64,000 nucleotides of DNA, taken from Rhizobium sp. R711. Lineage in GTDB: Bacteria > Pseudomonadota > Alphaproteobacteria > Rhizobiales > Rhizobiaceae. Of this stretch, positions 26,064-34,039 are shown piece after piece. The DNA lies in the NCBI RefSeq assembly GCF_002211365.1, contig NZ_LOKZ01000037.1, positions 186,001 through 250,000 on the forward strand, given 5' to 3'. The notes under the pieces were generated by a model. It was not told where the DNA came from. It saw only the letters and a list, made by a program, of their open reading frames with translations, and searched no databases. The position numbers and the translations under genes were made by a program. How positions within the stretch are numbered: the first letter of the stretch is position 1; each line of letters begins with the position of its first letter.

Positions 26064-27076
26064 TGCGCCAGACCGAAGGAATTGATGCCCTTCGCCAGTA
26101 TCTCGATGCCGTCGATCGTCCGGATCGTCGGGTTCATCGATTGGGCATCCATCATGACAAAGCGCTTGTTCCTGACGGCATCGAGTTGGCTCGTGACCGG
26201 ATCTTTTGCCAGAAAGTCGAGCTTTACCGCAGGGTCATCGGCCGCATACCGTCTCCGATCCATCGTCGCGATAACGATCACAGCCGGATTGGCCTCCGCA
26301 ATCGTCTCCCAGCCGACGAGCGGCCACTCCTCCTCTGTCGCAACCACATTCTGCGCATCGAGCGTCTTCAGAATATAGGCAGGGGCGCTGTTCTTTCCGG
26401 CGATGAATGCATCTCCGTTGACTTCCTTGCTGGAGAACCAGAAGACGACCGGGAGGTTCTTCGCAGCGGCGCCTGCAACCGATGCGACCGCCCGCGCTTC
26501 GCGCTGCCTCAGTTCGGCAATGAGCGCATCGCCGCGTTCCTTGATGTCGAAGATTTCGGCAAGTTCAGCGATCTCCCGATAGATCAGGTCCATCGTGAAC
26601 AGTTCCTTGCGAACGCCGTCGCCGCTGTCGGCATTGATCTTGGCGACGCAATCCGCCGGCGCGATGTAGGTGTTGATGCCGAGTTCGGCAAATTGCTCTC
26701 GCTTGCCGACAGACCCCTGTTGGCCGACGTGCCATTCAAACTCGGCGGCAACCAGATCCGGCTCCCGTCCGACGACGGATTCAAAGCTCGGATCGTTGTC
26801 GGCAAGCCGTTTGATCGTGGCGTTGACTTCGGCATATTGCGGCAAGACCGGGCCGACCCAAACTGCCGTTCCGGCAATCCTATCCGCCAACCCGAGCGAG
26901 AAAAGAACTTCGCTCATCCCCTGACCGATCGATACGATCTTGGCCGGCGCCTTGTCGAAGACGACCTCGCGGCCGCAATTGTTGATGATCAATGGGTACT
27001 GGGTGGCGGCGAGACTTGGCGCTGTCAAGCCGGCAAAGCCGAAGGCAAGTGCAATGGCTGCAAGAAATTTACGCAT
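26060..27076 (-). CDS. ABC importer substrate-binding protein (BtuF-like)
   Basis: A periplasmic binding protein of the siderophore/corrinoid type, about 338 residues. It begins with a signal peptide (MRKFLAAIALAFGFAGLTAPSLA) followed by NNCGREVVFDKAPAKIVSIG, the usual first lobe with a Cys after cleavage. The second lobe has VIVIATMDRRR. The first gene of btuF-btuC-btuD order, overlapping the permease start by four bases. The mRNA leader carries a cobalamin riboswitch (27266-27466), so B12 should switch the importer off. Ligand inferred from that switch. Confidence 0.85.
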   Translation of the reverse strand: MRKFLAAIALAFGFAGLTAPSLAATQYPLIINNCGREVVFDKAPAKIVSIGQGMSEVLFSLGLADRIAGTAVWVGPVLPQYAEVNATIKRLADNDPSFESVVGREPDLVAAEFEWHVGQQGSVGKREQFAELGINTYIAPADCVAKINADSGDGVRKELFTMDLIYREIAELAEIFDIKERGDALIAELRQREARAVASVAGAAAKNLPVVFWFSSKEVNGDAFIAGKNSAPAYILKTLDAQNVVATEEEWPLVGWETIAEANPAVIVIATMDRRRYAADDPAVKLDFLAKDPVTSQLDAVRNKRFVMMDAQSMNPTIRTIDGIEILAKGINSFGLAQ

Positions 27077-27265
27077 AGGGATCTCGATTGGGAGGAAGGA
27101 ACCAGCGTTTATTGCCGGCGCAACCGCTAAGAATGACGGCACGCCGCGCTAACGCTAGCGGCGGAAAACCCAATCGAGACGGATGTGTGCTCTATGTCGG
27201 TGGAGGCGCAGGTCAATCATGTCTGTTCCTTTCCGGGCATCCCCGCCCGGGTGATTGGATCGTGA

Positions 27266-27466
27266 TTGACGGCAGGTCTCCTGGCTCACGGATATATGCC
27301 TTCATCTGCCTTCCCGCGACTTCGTCGCAGTGGCATGGCCCAAGGGCCCTTGGATGAGCGGCAATCCGCTTACAGTTGCGGGGGCAGCCACGGTTTTGGT
27401 CCCTCTTGGGTCGTCCTCACCGTGTTCCCTATTAATCCCCTCAGAGTCGTCCTCGGGGAACCGTCG
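27266..27466 (-). ncRNA. Cobalamin (B12) riboswitch aptamer
   Basis: On the minus strand this leader reads with all conserved blocks of the adenosylcobalamin aptamer. They are GGGAACACGGTGAGG near the 5' side, GCTGCCCCCGCAACTGTAAG (27368-27388 region), then CCACTGCGACG...CGGGAAGG and GAGCCAGGAGACCTGCC (27271-27287 region). A 5-bp stem, GACGG at about 27461-27465 with CCGTC at about 27267-27271, can close it. It precedes the btuF-like gene by about 190 nt. Such switches repress uptake or synthesis genes when corrinoid is present. Confidence 0.9.
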
Positions 27467-27501
27467 CGCTCAGTTACGCTGGCGAGCGGCGCGACGTCAA
27501 G

Positions 27502-27849
27502 TCAGCGGTTGGTCGGCGCCCGTCCGGGTTGGCTCTGCTGCATATCCTGAAACCCGACTTCAGGACATCCGCGGATGTTGGCGAAGGTGATCTCGCGGCG
27601 ATCGCCCCATTCGGTCAATCCCCTCAGCGTCAAAACGTTCTCGTCGCGATAGACAAGATCCGTGCGGTAGATGCCGGCGCGGCGGGCCCGGTTCTGCGCC
27701 TGACTGACGTTGCAGGTACCTTCCGATGGCGACACATGCCACGTGCTCGTACCACTGCCGTTGGATTGCCAACCGCCTGACTGGCCTAAAGCCGTCGCCG
27801 GCAAAAGGACTGCGAAAAACCCCAACGTCATATGGAACGCCGCCTTCAT
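27502..27849 (-). CDS. Small secreted protein of unknown function
   Basis: A 115-residue protein with a signal peptide (MKAAFHMTLGFFAVLLPATALG) and a short mature region with two Cys. The mature part has the pattern WHVSPSEGTCNVSQAQ and a second Cys in IRGCPEVGFQ. I recognise no domain. The start at 27849 is chosen because the signal peptide begins there; a longer frame reaches 27933. The gene lies just upstream of the riboswitch on the same strand. Confidence 0.6.
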   Translation of the reverse strand: MKAAFHMTLGFFAVLLPATALGQSGGWQSNGSGTSTWHVSPSEGTCNVSQAQNRARRAGIYRTDLVYRDENVLTLRGLTEWGDRREITFANIRGCPEVGFQDMQQSQPGRAPTNR

Positions 27850-28076
27850 AACCCCTGCCCCGATTGCGCGCGAAGTGTTGCCACAAGCGCCGAGATGATG
27901 CGGCCAAAATAGCCGGACCGATGCATAGCGCAATCATCTCCAGCCTAGGCTGCACGCCATTTACAACAAATCGCGAGGAAGTCGCCCATCAGCGTTGATG
28001 AACGGTTAAAAGTGCTCTGCTTGCCGGAGCAATCGCCGTCTCGACGCCGACGATTGCGCTCAAGCACGGCACGCAT

Positions 28077-28559
28077 CTATCGTGCTGGCTCTCCTTCTGG
28101 ACGGCCACGTGCAAGCTTGTCAGGAAGCGGCTGTCCATTCGGGGTGAATTCGAGCGAGCCCGAGTTTATGCAGAAGCGCTCACCTGTAGGAGGTGGGCCG
28201 TCAGGAAAGACATGTCCCTGATGCGCGCCGCAACGCGCACAAACGATTTCTGTCCTGAGCATACCGTACCGGGTGTCACGAACGCGCCGCAGGTGGTCGT
28301 CGGCTGCCGGGGCAGTGAAGCTCGGCCAGCCTGTACCACTTTCGAATTTCGCAACTGCCTTGAACAGGGGAAGCCCACAGAGCCGGCAGGTATAAAGCCC
28401 CTCGCGTCGCTCGTGGAGAAACACACCACAGAACGGCGCCTCCTCACCATGTTCCAAAAGCAGATGCCGATCCTCCTCGCTGAGGTCCGCCACAAGCTGC
28501 TGCATCAGTTCCCGAGTGGGAGGGGTGAGATCGAACTGCAATTCGACGATGTCACGCAT
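28077..28559 (-). CDS. msrB: Peptide-methionine (R)-S-oxide reductase
   Basis: A 160-residue MsrB. The catalytic Cys130 lies in RFCINS; two zinc-binding pairs are CRLC (58/61) and CARC (107/110). The family core FESGTGWPSF is present. It reduces methionine-(R)-sulfoxide in proteins. It has no signal peptide, so it acts in the cytoplasm, unlike the MsrA at 12.9 kb. It lies downstream of ohr on the same strand, 254 bp apart; whether it shares a transcript with ohr is not clear. Confidence 0.95.
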   Translation of the reverse strand: MRDIVELQFDLTPPTRELMQQLVADLSEEDRHLLLEHGEEAPFCGVFLHERREGLYTCRLCGLPLFKAVAKFESGTGWPSFTAPAADDHLRRVRDTRYGMLRTEIVCARCGAHQGHVFPDGPPPTGERFCINSGSLEFTPNGQPLPDKLARGRPEGEPAR

Positions 28560-28813
28560 TCTTGTTCTCCTTCAATCCCGGTGAATTCTCGAAATCTCTT
28601 GGCTGGATTACCGTTGCCAAAGACACCGGCAACCGCCGCGGAGCCAAGCAGGCTATGCCATGTGATCGATGATGCTGGAGCTGTCATGACATCCTCCATC
28701 TTGAGGTTGCTCGGGATGCGGCCACGATTTTCACTGAAGGCGGCGCGCATCCTGCTTCATGATGGTGTTGGCGATACCTTGGATCGGTTCTCGCAGAGAG
28801 CCTTCTCACCTGG
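28560..28813. other. Gap between msrB and ohr
   Basis: The 254 bp show no supported gene. Short open frames on the minus strand continue out of the flanking genes and lack motifs or ribosome binding sites. Confidence 0.4.
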
Positions 28814-29209
28814 TCAAACGAGGGTGAGCGCCACGTCGATGTTGCCCCGCGTTGCCTTGGAGTAAGGGCAGATCTCATGCGCTGCGTGGATGAGTTCCTC
28901 CGCGACATCACGCTCGATGCCCGGTACGCTCACGTTCAAGCGTGCGCGCAGGAAGTATGAACCACCGTCGGCGTTCAGATCGATTTCCGTGTCAATCTCA
29001 GGCTCAACGGGCAGCTTGATCTTTCTTTGCGCTGCAGCGACCTCAATGGCGCCGATGAAGCAAGCAGACCATGCAGCGCCGAAGAGGCGTTCGGCGGCCG
29101 GGTGCGGCTGTGACAACTGAAGGTCAAGCTCGCCATCGCTGCTGCGTGTGAAGCCGTCGCGGCCACCCTTGTTGTGGGTCTTGCCGGTAAAGAGGAGCTT
29201 CTCGGTCAT
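28814..29209 (-). CDS. ohr: Organic hydroperoxide reductase Ohr
   Basis: A 131-residue Ohr of the OsmC superfamily. The two redox cysteines sit in AWSACFIGA (Cys50) and EICPYSKATRGN (Cys114), matching the family. Ohr is a thiol-dependent peroxidase for organic hydroperoxides. The start at MTEKLLFTG (29209) gives the usual length; the longer frame to 29254 would place the first OhrR-type box inside the coding region. The gene is divergent from ohrR with the repeated palindromes between them. Confidence 0.95.
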   Translation of the reverse strand: MTEKLLFTGKTHNKGGRDGFTRSSDGELDLQLSQPHPAAERLFGAAWSACFIGAIEVAAAQRKIKLPVEPEIDTEIDLNADGGSYFLRARLNVSVPGIERDVAEELIHAAHEICPYSKATRGNIDVALTLV

Positions 29210-29252
29210 GGTACAATCCTTTCTGGTTGCGCTAACTACTCGTATCCGCTTC

Positions 29253-29266
29253 AATCGGATGCGATC
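29253..29266. promoter_or_regulatory. OhrR-type operator box 1
   Basis: AATCGGATGCGATC, one base off the palindrome AATCG-N4-CGATT that recurs four times within 2 kb. It lies 44-57 bp upstream of the ohr start. Assigning it to OhrR is inference from its position in the ohr/ohrR intergenic region. Confidence 0.6.
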
Positions 29267-29302
29267 TAATTAGGCCAATGAAAACCCGCTGTCAATACCA
29301 TT

Positions 29303-29326
29303 GCGATTTAATCGGATGCGATTTAT
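29303..29326. promoter_or_regulatory. OhrR-type operator box 2
   Basis: A perfect copy of AATCGGATGCGATT (29310-29323), flanked by GCGATTT on the left and TTAT on the right. It sits 37 bp before the chosen ohrR start and 101 bp before ohr, so both divergent genes could be repressed from here. The 20-bp stretch GCGATTTAATCGGATGCGAT recurs exactly at 31238. Confidence 0.65.
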
Positions 29327-29362
29327 ATAAAAGACATGACGAACAATCGAATAGGATCTCCC

Positions 29363-29869
29363 ATGTCCGCATCCAAAACCGCCAAGAACCCGGAGACAGG
29401 GATGCCCTCTTCCGGCGAGAGCGACAGCAAGAGCAACAAGCTTTCGAACTTTCTGTGCTTCGCGGTCTACTCGGCAAATCTGGCCTTTGGCCGCGCATAC
29501 AAGCCGATCCTGGACAAGCTGAACCTGACCTACACACAATACATCGCAATGGTCGCCCTCTCCGAGAAGGACGACCAGACCGTGGGAACGCTCGGCGAAA
29601 AGCTCTTCCTGGAATCAAACACGCTGACGCCGATGCTCAAGAAACTTGAAACCTTGGGCTATATCCAACGCAGACGCGATCCCGCCGACGAGCGGCAGGT
29701 GAGATTGAGCCTGACGGCAGCCGGACGCGATCTCGTCGCGGCGGACCCCGGCGCGCCGCTGGTCGAGGCAACCGGCCTCGGCGAGGACTTTCCGGTCGTC
29801 CAGAAGTCCGTGGTGCGGCTACGCAACAACCTCCTGAAGGCAACGCAGGACGGATATGCGAAGGATTGA
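29363..29869 (+). CDS. ohrR: OhrR, MarR-family peroxide-sensing repressor
   Basis: A protein of 168 residues (177 if the in-frame ATG at 29336 is used). It has the reactive Cys (Cys32 from 29363) in LSNFLCFAVYSANLAFGRAY, the OhrR signature. The MarR winged helix follows with YTQYIAMVALSEKD, LFLESNTLTPMLKKLETLGY and the wing RRRDPADERQVRL. Peroxide oxidises the Cys and releases DNA. AGGA precedes the 29363 start at good spacing. Divergent from ohr; the palindromic boxes between them are the likely operators. Confidence 0.9.
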   Translation: MSASKTAKNPETGMPSSGESDSKSNKLSNFLCFAVYSANLAFGRAYKPILDKLNLTYTQYIAMVALSEKDDQTVGTLGEKLFLESNTLTPMLKKLETLGYIQRRRDPADERQVRLSLTAAGRDLVAADPGAPLVEATGLGEDFPVVQKSVVRLRNNLLKATQDGYAKD

Positions 29870-30037
29870 ATTCTCTCCGCCGGCGAGCGTCGATGCGTTC
29901 GGCGCTCAGGTGATAGATGTTACTAACGAGACTTGAAGGCCGCAGACATTTTTACCATTGGGCGCAGTGGTCACTCAGTTCGCGGCATTGCGCGAGGTTC
30001 GGTGGTAGGCACTGCACCCAATCCGGCAGTGGTTATC

Positions 30038-31147
30038 CTACCGTGATGACGCCATCGAAAGCTCGGCTGCTTCCATCATCTCGGCTGCCTTGGCATACCC
30101 ACCCCCCATTCCGTCGAGAAAGTGCAGATGAGAATCCGGCTTTCCCGAAGGCACGAAGCAGGTCATGAGGGCGTGAGACTGGCGATGCAGGCCGAAGTTG
30201 ACCTCGCCTCGCGCCCTTGCTGCAACGAGGATCGCCTCGACCGCTTCGATTTGTTCGCTCGTGCAATCCAGCGTGAGGCGCAGGCCATCGTCATATTTGC
30301 GAAAGTCCGAGCTGGAGGCGACGGCCAACCAGCTTTCGAGATCGACTGACCTGGCCCCATCCCTGGGGATGGCAGTATCCCGCGACACGGGTTGAGCTTG
30401 CCGCGTCCCGGCGTCCAGAACGGAAAGGACACGCTTCGCCAATGATGCGAAGGCTTCCGGGCTTCTATCTTCGGCCGGCTCGACCAGCAGCGACAGGATC
30501 TCACCCCTCTGGCTGGGGAACGGCTCCCAATCGCAGGTCAGGCCGGTCAGATTGGGTTTCGTCGTGTAGCTGCCGGGCTTCACCAGGTATCGACCGTTCT
30601 TGATCTGACGCTCCGCCCATTTGAGGCCACCACCGGCAAACATCGCATAGGTCGCGTTTTCAGAGGCAGCATAGTGCGCGATGCGCACGTCACGTCCGTT
30701 GGCGCGTATCTCGCCGACACGCACCAAGCCTGCCCGAAGAGCCAGGTTGAGATTGGCGCTGGCAAAGGCAACCACCTGCCGCAGCGCCGAAGTCGCGGTC
30801 ATGATCCCGTCAGGCGGCAGTGCAAACGCGGCCCCGTCGCCGCGAAACACAAAGGGAAAATCAAAGTTGCCCCAGGCGTTTCCGACGGCGGCGATCACCG
30901 ATGCACCAGCATAATTGACGTCTTCGTAGCGCCCCGACTTGATCGCCAATGTTGAGTCGACCACATCGGTCATCCCGATCAGCCAATCGTCGGGCAACGC
31001 CCCATAGACGGATGGGTCAAGCACCCGCGAAAACTCGCTGTAGGCCTCGGCAACGCTTGGACGATCACTAGCCATCGAGCGTTCGTCGACGTTCGTGGCA
31101 GCGACGGCCGATTGGGCTGAGTGCATGGACCTGTTCCCGTGCCACAT
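30038..31147 (-). CDS. DUF3095 protein, cyclase-like
   Basis: A protein of about 369 residues of the DUF3095 family. The N-terminal part has the GMTDVVDSTLAIKSGRYED and FVFRGDGAAFALP segments that look like the two metal-binding loops of class III nucleotidyl cyclases. The rest (about 190-360) is unlike a cyclase. The start at MWHGNRSMHSAQ (31147) follows GGAAAGGA, and three copies of the box seen at ohr/ohrR lie 26-113 bp upstream. That suggests induction by peroxide through OhrR. Enzymatic activity has not been shown for the family to my knowledge. Confidence 0.8.
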   Translation of the reverse strand: MWHGNRSMHSAQSAVAATNVDERSMASDRPSVAEAYSEFSRVLDPSVYGALPDDWLIGMTDVVDSTLAIKSGRYEDVNYAGASVIAAVGNAWGNFDFPFVFRGDGAAFALPPDGIMTATSALRQVVAFASANLNLALRAGLVRVGEIRANGRDVRIAHYAASENATYAMFAGGGLKWAERQIKNGRYLVKPGSYTTKPNLTGLTCDWEPFPSQRGEILSLLVEPAEDRSPEAFASLAKRVLSVLDAGTRQAQPVSRDTAIPRDGARSVDLESWLAVASSSDFRKYDDGLRLTLDCTSEQIEAVEAILVAARARGEVNFGLHRQSHALMTCFVPSGKPDSHLHFLDGMGGGYAKAAEMMEAAELSMASSR

Positions 31148-31172
31148 AGCGAAATCCTTTCCGCTTAATTTA

Positions 31173-31260
31173 TATCGCGTCCGAATACATCGGATGCGCC
31201 TTAAATACGTGAACCAAATCTCGACGTCAACATATCTGCGATTTAATCGGATGCGATTTT
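31173..31260. promoter_or_regulatory. Cluster of three OhrR-type boxes upstream of the DUF3095 gene
   Basis: A perfect copy AATCGGATGCGATT lies at 31245-31258 inside GCGATTTAATCGGATGCGAT. A weaker one, CATCGGATGCGCCT, is at 31188-31201. A reverse-oriented variant TATCGCGTCCGAAT at 31173-31186 matches 11 of 14 bases. They fill the promoter region of the cyclase-like gene. Confidence 0.6.
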
Positions 31261-31760
31261 TGTGTTCAAGTGCGAGTGGCGGAAACATTCTTTACTGATC
31301 TAAGCGATAGACCGCGTGGGCGCCCCTGGGATGTCCGCGATGAATGTGGACCATCTGCAGCCATGACGGCGGACGGGTGCATCAGACAAAATGGGGTTGC
31401 TGGCAGATCGCCGTACCACCGTTCAAATCCGACATTCCCCCGAAAGGCTCATGGCGGTTACACGCGCAACTCGCTGCCGCTTCGAAAGTATATGTGGATT
31501 AACGCATGCGATAAATTCCATATCGCTGCACTTCAGGTAGCATGCGCTTGGATGATTACATTTCCTAGTCATCAAGAGGTCACTGCAAAACTCACGTCGT
31601 TTGTTTTGCGGTGACCTCGCCAAAAATCCGCGAGCGGCGGATCCAGCCCCCAGCACCTATGACATCAAGCATGTGACCGTTGACGAAACGCGATGCTCCT
31701 GGACGGATGACAGGTCCGCGGGACCAAAGCCTTGCAACGGGTCGCTCGCGTTCCCATCTT
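31261..31760. other. Intergenic region between the DUF3095 and rpsU genes
   Basis: About 500 bp without a supported gene. The sequence is more AT-rich than its surroundings around 31480-31580 and contains the long hairpin at 31576-31618. Short frames in the second half, near 31680-31898, have no motif I recognise. Confidence 0.5.
31576..31618. repeat. 16-bp stem inverted repeat with 11-nt loop
   Basis: GAGGTCACTGCAAAAC (31576-31591) pairs with GTTTTGCGGTGACCTC (31603-31618) along the whole 16 bp, with one G-U (or T/C) mismatch. No T-run follows on either strand, so it is not a standard terminator. It could be a transcript hairpin, a protein-binding site or a mobile-element trace. Confidence 0.7.
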
Positions 31761-31816
31761 ATGGCGGTCACCCAAAAATACGAACCTGACACGGTCGACG
31801 CCTCGCGCGTCGTGTC

Positions 31817-32044
31817 TTGCCGTTTTTCTCCGGTCTGCGTGATCGAAAACCGGCGCCGTGTCGAGCATGCCGCAAGAGCGGCAAAGGACTTCAACTGAAC
31901 AAAACCGATATCGCCGCCGCCCCAGCGGCGGGTCCGCGCGAGCGCGACGACGCCGCTCGCCGCCCGGACAAGAACTGGAAACCTTATCCCTGCCTTCTCA
32001 CGCGCCGTGAACTGCAGGAACTGATCGCTCAGCAACTTGGCTGA
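31817..32044 (+). CDS. Possible small protein encoded just upstream of rpsU
   Basis: An open frame ending 30 bp before rpsU. The last 30 residues, DKNWKPYPCLLTRRELQELI and on, look like a structured small protein, while the N-terminal part is of unusual composition. No ATG with a ribosome binding site exists; the frame would start at TTG 31817 or a CTG near 31895. It may be a real small gene whose start I cannot place, or a broken one. Confidence 0.35.
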   Translation: MPFFSGLRDRKPAPCRACRKSGKGLQLNKTDIAAAPAAGPRERDDAARRPDKNWKPYPCLLTRRELQELIAQQLG

Positions 32045-32074
32045 GACGCACCCCAACTCTGCAAGGAGAAAAAG

Positions 32075-32311
32075 ATGCAGGTCATCGTCAGAAACAACAA
32101 CGTCGAACAAGCCATGCGCGCACTGAAAAAGAAGATGCAGCGCGAGGGACTCTTCCGCGAAATGAAGGAACGCCGATCCTACGAAAAACCGTCGGAGCGG
32201 CGAGTGCGCGAGCGAGCGCAGGCAATCGCCAGGCAGCGCAAGGCTGCCAGGAAGAAGCTGCAGCGCGAAGGTCTTTTGGCCTCGCCGAGACGGCGCTCCT
32301 CCAGCCGATAG
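32075..32311 (+). CDS. rpsU: 30S ribosomal protein S21
   Basis: A 78-residue S21 with the typical MQVIVRNNNVEQAMRALKKK start and a highly basic tail, longer than E. coli S21 as is usual in alphaproteobacteria. AAGGAG lies 8 bp before the ATG. S21 joins the small subunit near the anti-Shine-Dalgarno region. Rhizobia commonly carry several rpsU copies; this one sits among stress genes. Confidence 0.95.
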   Translation: MQVIVRNNNVEQAMRALKKKMQREGLFREMKERRSYEKPSERRVRERAQAIARQRKAARKKLQREGLLASPRRRSSSR

Positions 32312-32375
32312 GCTCTCAGAGATACTTGCTGTCGGGTGTTCTCGACGGCAGCTCCATCCCGCGAAAGGATCAACT

Positions 32376-32570
32376 ATGGAAGAACTGCACAGCCTGACGG
32401 TTTCCGATGAACGGCTAGAGGACTGCCGGGAAGTGATCGAACCTGATCTCCAGGAGCTCATTCGAACAACAATCGCCTCCGGCTTCTCAGCCGAAGAGGT
32501 TCTGATTGCGATCAGTGAACTCGTGGCAGAGGACTATGCCGTGTTGGCCAAATACCCGAGCGTCCACTGA
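32376..32570 (+). CDS. Small acidic hypothetical protein
   Basis: A 64-residue acidic protein (MEELHSLTVSDERLEDCREV start) ending YPSVH. CGAAAGGATCAACT precedes the ATG, a good ribosome binding site. It follows rpsU by 65 bp on the same strand. I recognise no domain; the IEPDLQELIRTTIASGFSAE helix pattern suggests a helical protein. Confidence 0.6.
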   Translation: MEELHSLTVSDERLEDCREVIEPDLQELIRTTIASGFSAEEVLIAISELVAEDYAVLAKYPSVH

Positions 32571-32689
32571 TGTCCCGAACAGATCGGCGAATGAACATCC
32601 CAACCGAGTCATGATCTCATGACAGGTTGATCGTTTTACGCAAACACCTACATCCCGCTTATCGCTCGTTGGCAGAGAGGAGGTTCGTC

Positions 32690-32947
32690 ATGAACACGAT
32701 CAGCCACGCAACCGAACCAACGTGGGCGGCACCCGTGGCAATCCAGATTGGGACACGACCCTCTGAATATATCCATGGTCCGGCCGAAGCGGTTGAGTAT
32801 CTGGAGCACAGATGGCCGCTCCAAAGCAGCATGCACGTCGAGGCGGCCAAGCGCCGGTGCGTGGAGGCCATGAACCACCTCGCGCACCTGGAAGCCGCCA
32901 GAGATGCCTTTGTCGCAGCTGCTGTGGAAGCCAAAGTGTTGGCCTAA
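32690..32947 (+). CDS. DUF982-family protein
   Basis: An 85-residue DUF982 protein, a family found mainly in rhizobia and relatives with no known function. The pattern HGPAEAVEYLEHRWP then RRCVEAMNHLAHLEAARDAF is typical. A strong AGGAGG sits 8 bp before the ATG. The longer frame from 32627 has no family similarity and is discarded. Confidence 0.85.
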   Translation: MNTISHATEPTWAAPVAIQIGTRPSEYIHGPAEAVEYLEHRWPLQSSMHVEAAKRRCVEAMNHLAHLEAARDAFVAAAVEAKVLA

Positions 32948-33077
32948 TCAGTTCCGAGGCGGAGGCGGCGCGCGATCACCTCCGTCTTCGCCGTCCGCCC
33001 ATTGCTGACGGTCCCAACCGCCATGTCCGAATAAATGGACACGCCGCGTGGACCACGTTGGCTCAAAGCCGATAAAT

Positions 33078-33377
33078 CTAATGCGTCGTGACGGACTTGG
33101 GTGAGCGTGAGCGACGAGGTTTGCTTGCGGGAGACGCGGCTATTGCAATCTCGGCCGCTTTCGTCTTCTTCGCGGCAGGCTTTTCACCCGCGGACTTCGT
33201 TGCGGTTTTCGGTTTCGCGGATTTCACCTTGACGGTCGGCTTCTTCGCCGCATCGACGCGCTCGCCAAACTCTTTGAACGCCTGCAGCCAATGCTTCATA
33301 TCCTGACCGTGAGGGCGTCCCTCCTGCTCCCAGATCTCATAGGCACGACGGCGAATGTTCTCTTCATGCTCATTCAT
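33078..33377 (-). CDS. DUF2934-family protein with Lys/Ala-rich tail
   Basis: A protein of about 99 residues. Residues 1-40 are a DUF2934 domain (MNEHEENIRRRAYEIWEQEG, GRPHGQDMKHWLQA); the C-terminal half is a low-complexity Lys/Ala/Pro/Ser tail like that of histone H1-type or DNA-binding proteins. Start at 33377 is the domain start. Function unknown; nucleic acid contact by the tail is only a guess. Confidence 0.75.
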   Translation of the reverse strand: MNEHEENIRRRAYEIWEQEGRPHGQDMKHWLQAFKEFGERVDAAKKPTVKVKSAKPKTATKSAGEKPAAKKTKAAEIAIAASPASKPRRSRSPKSVTTH

Positions 33378-33560
33378 GACGGACCCTGCTCCTGTTGAAA
33401 CCAGTCTTAATTGGCGCAAGCGATCCAATAGGCAATGGAGACACCAGCATCGGTTGATCGAAAGAAGCCGGCAATAGCAGCGAACGCAACGTAGCGATTG
33501 TCTTTTCCGAAATGCCTCTATCTACCGTCGCGCGAACAAACTCAGCAGGAAGGAAACAAA

Positions 33561-33821
33561 ATGAAACGCGTATCGATTTTGCTGCTTCTGGCAGGAGCCA
33601 TGATGGCCGGATGCACGCCGACCCAGCAAGGGGCGGGAATTGGTGCAGCCTCGGGCGCGGTTATCGGCGGCGTGGCGACCGGCAACGTCCGCGGTGCCGC
33701 TGTGGGCGCAGCCATAGGTGGCGCCGCCGGTGCCGTCATCGGCAATGTCGCCGGGCAGCCCGGCCAATGCTACTACCGCGATCGGTACGGCCGGCGATAC
33801 GTCGCCAACTGCCCACGCTGA
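33561..33821 (+). CDS. Glycine-zipper lipoprotein
   Basis: An 86-residue lipoprotein. The signal MKRVSILLLLAGAMMAGC ends in a lipobox with the acylated Cys; the mature part is a glycine-zipper (GAGIGAASGAVIGGVATG, then AVGAAIGGAAGAVIGNVAG) and an end of Tyr/Arg type (YYRDRYGRRYVANC). Such proteins associate with the outer membrane. GGAAGGAAA precedes the ATG. Monocistronic. Confidence 0.85.
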   Translation: MKRVSILLLLAGAMMAGCTPTQQGAGIGAASGAVIGGVATGNVRGAAVGAAIGGAAGAVIGNVAGQPGQCYYRDRYGRRYVANCPR

Positions 33822-34039
33822 TTGCGCCGGGGCGCGGCAAGCGCGAGGCTGGCTCAAGTCAAGTGCGGAAGATCGCTACCGCGGCGATAACAAGCTCGGC
33901 TTGTTCGCCGCGTTCGCTTCGTTTGGAAGAAACTCCTGCCTTCAGGTGCTCGTGGTTTGGCGCTCCTCATTGATCGAGAGCGGGGCGTCATTGGGCATCG
34001 AATTGGCAAGGCTCCATCTGCCGCTGTGCAGTCGAAAAA

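Noticed and set aside
31592..32461. 289-residue minus-strand frame opposite rpsU
   Set aside because: Ser/Arg-rich antisense reading of rpsU and the gap; it would erase an unmistakable ribosomal protein gene.
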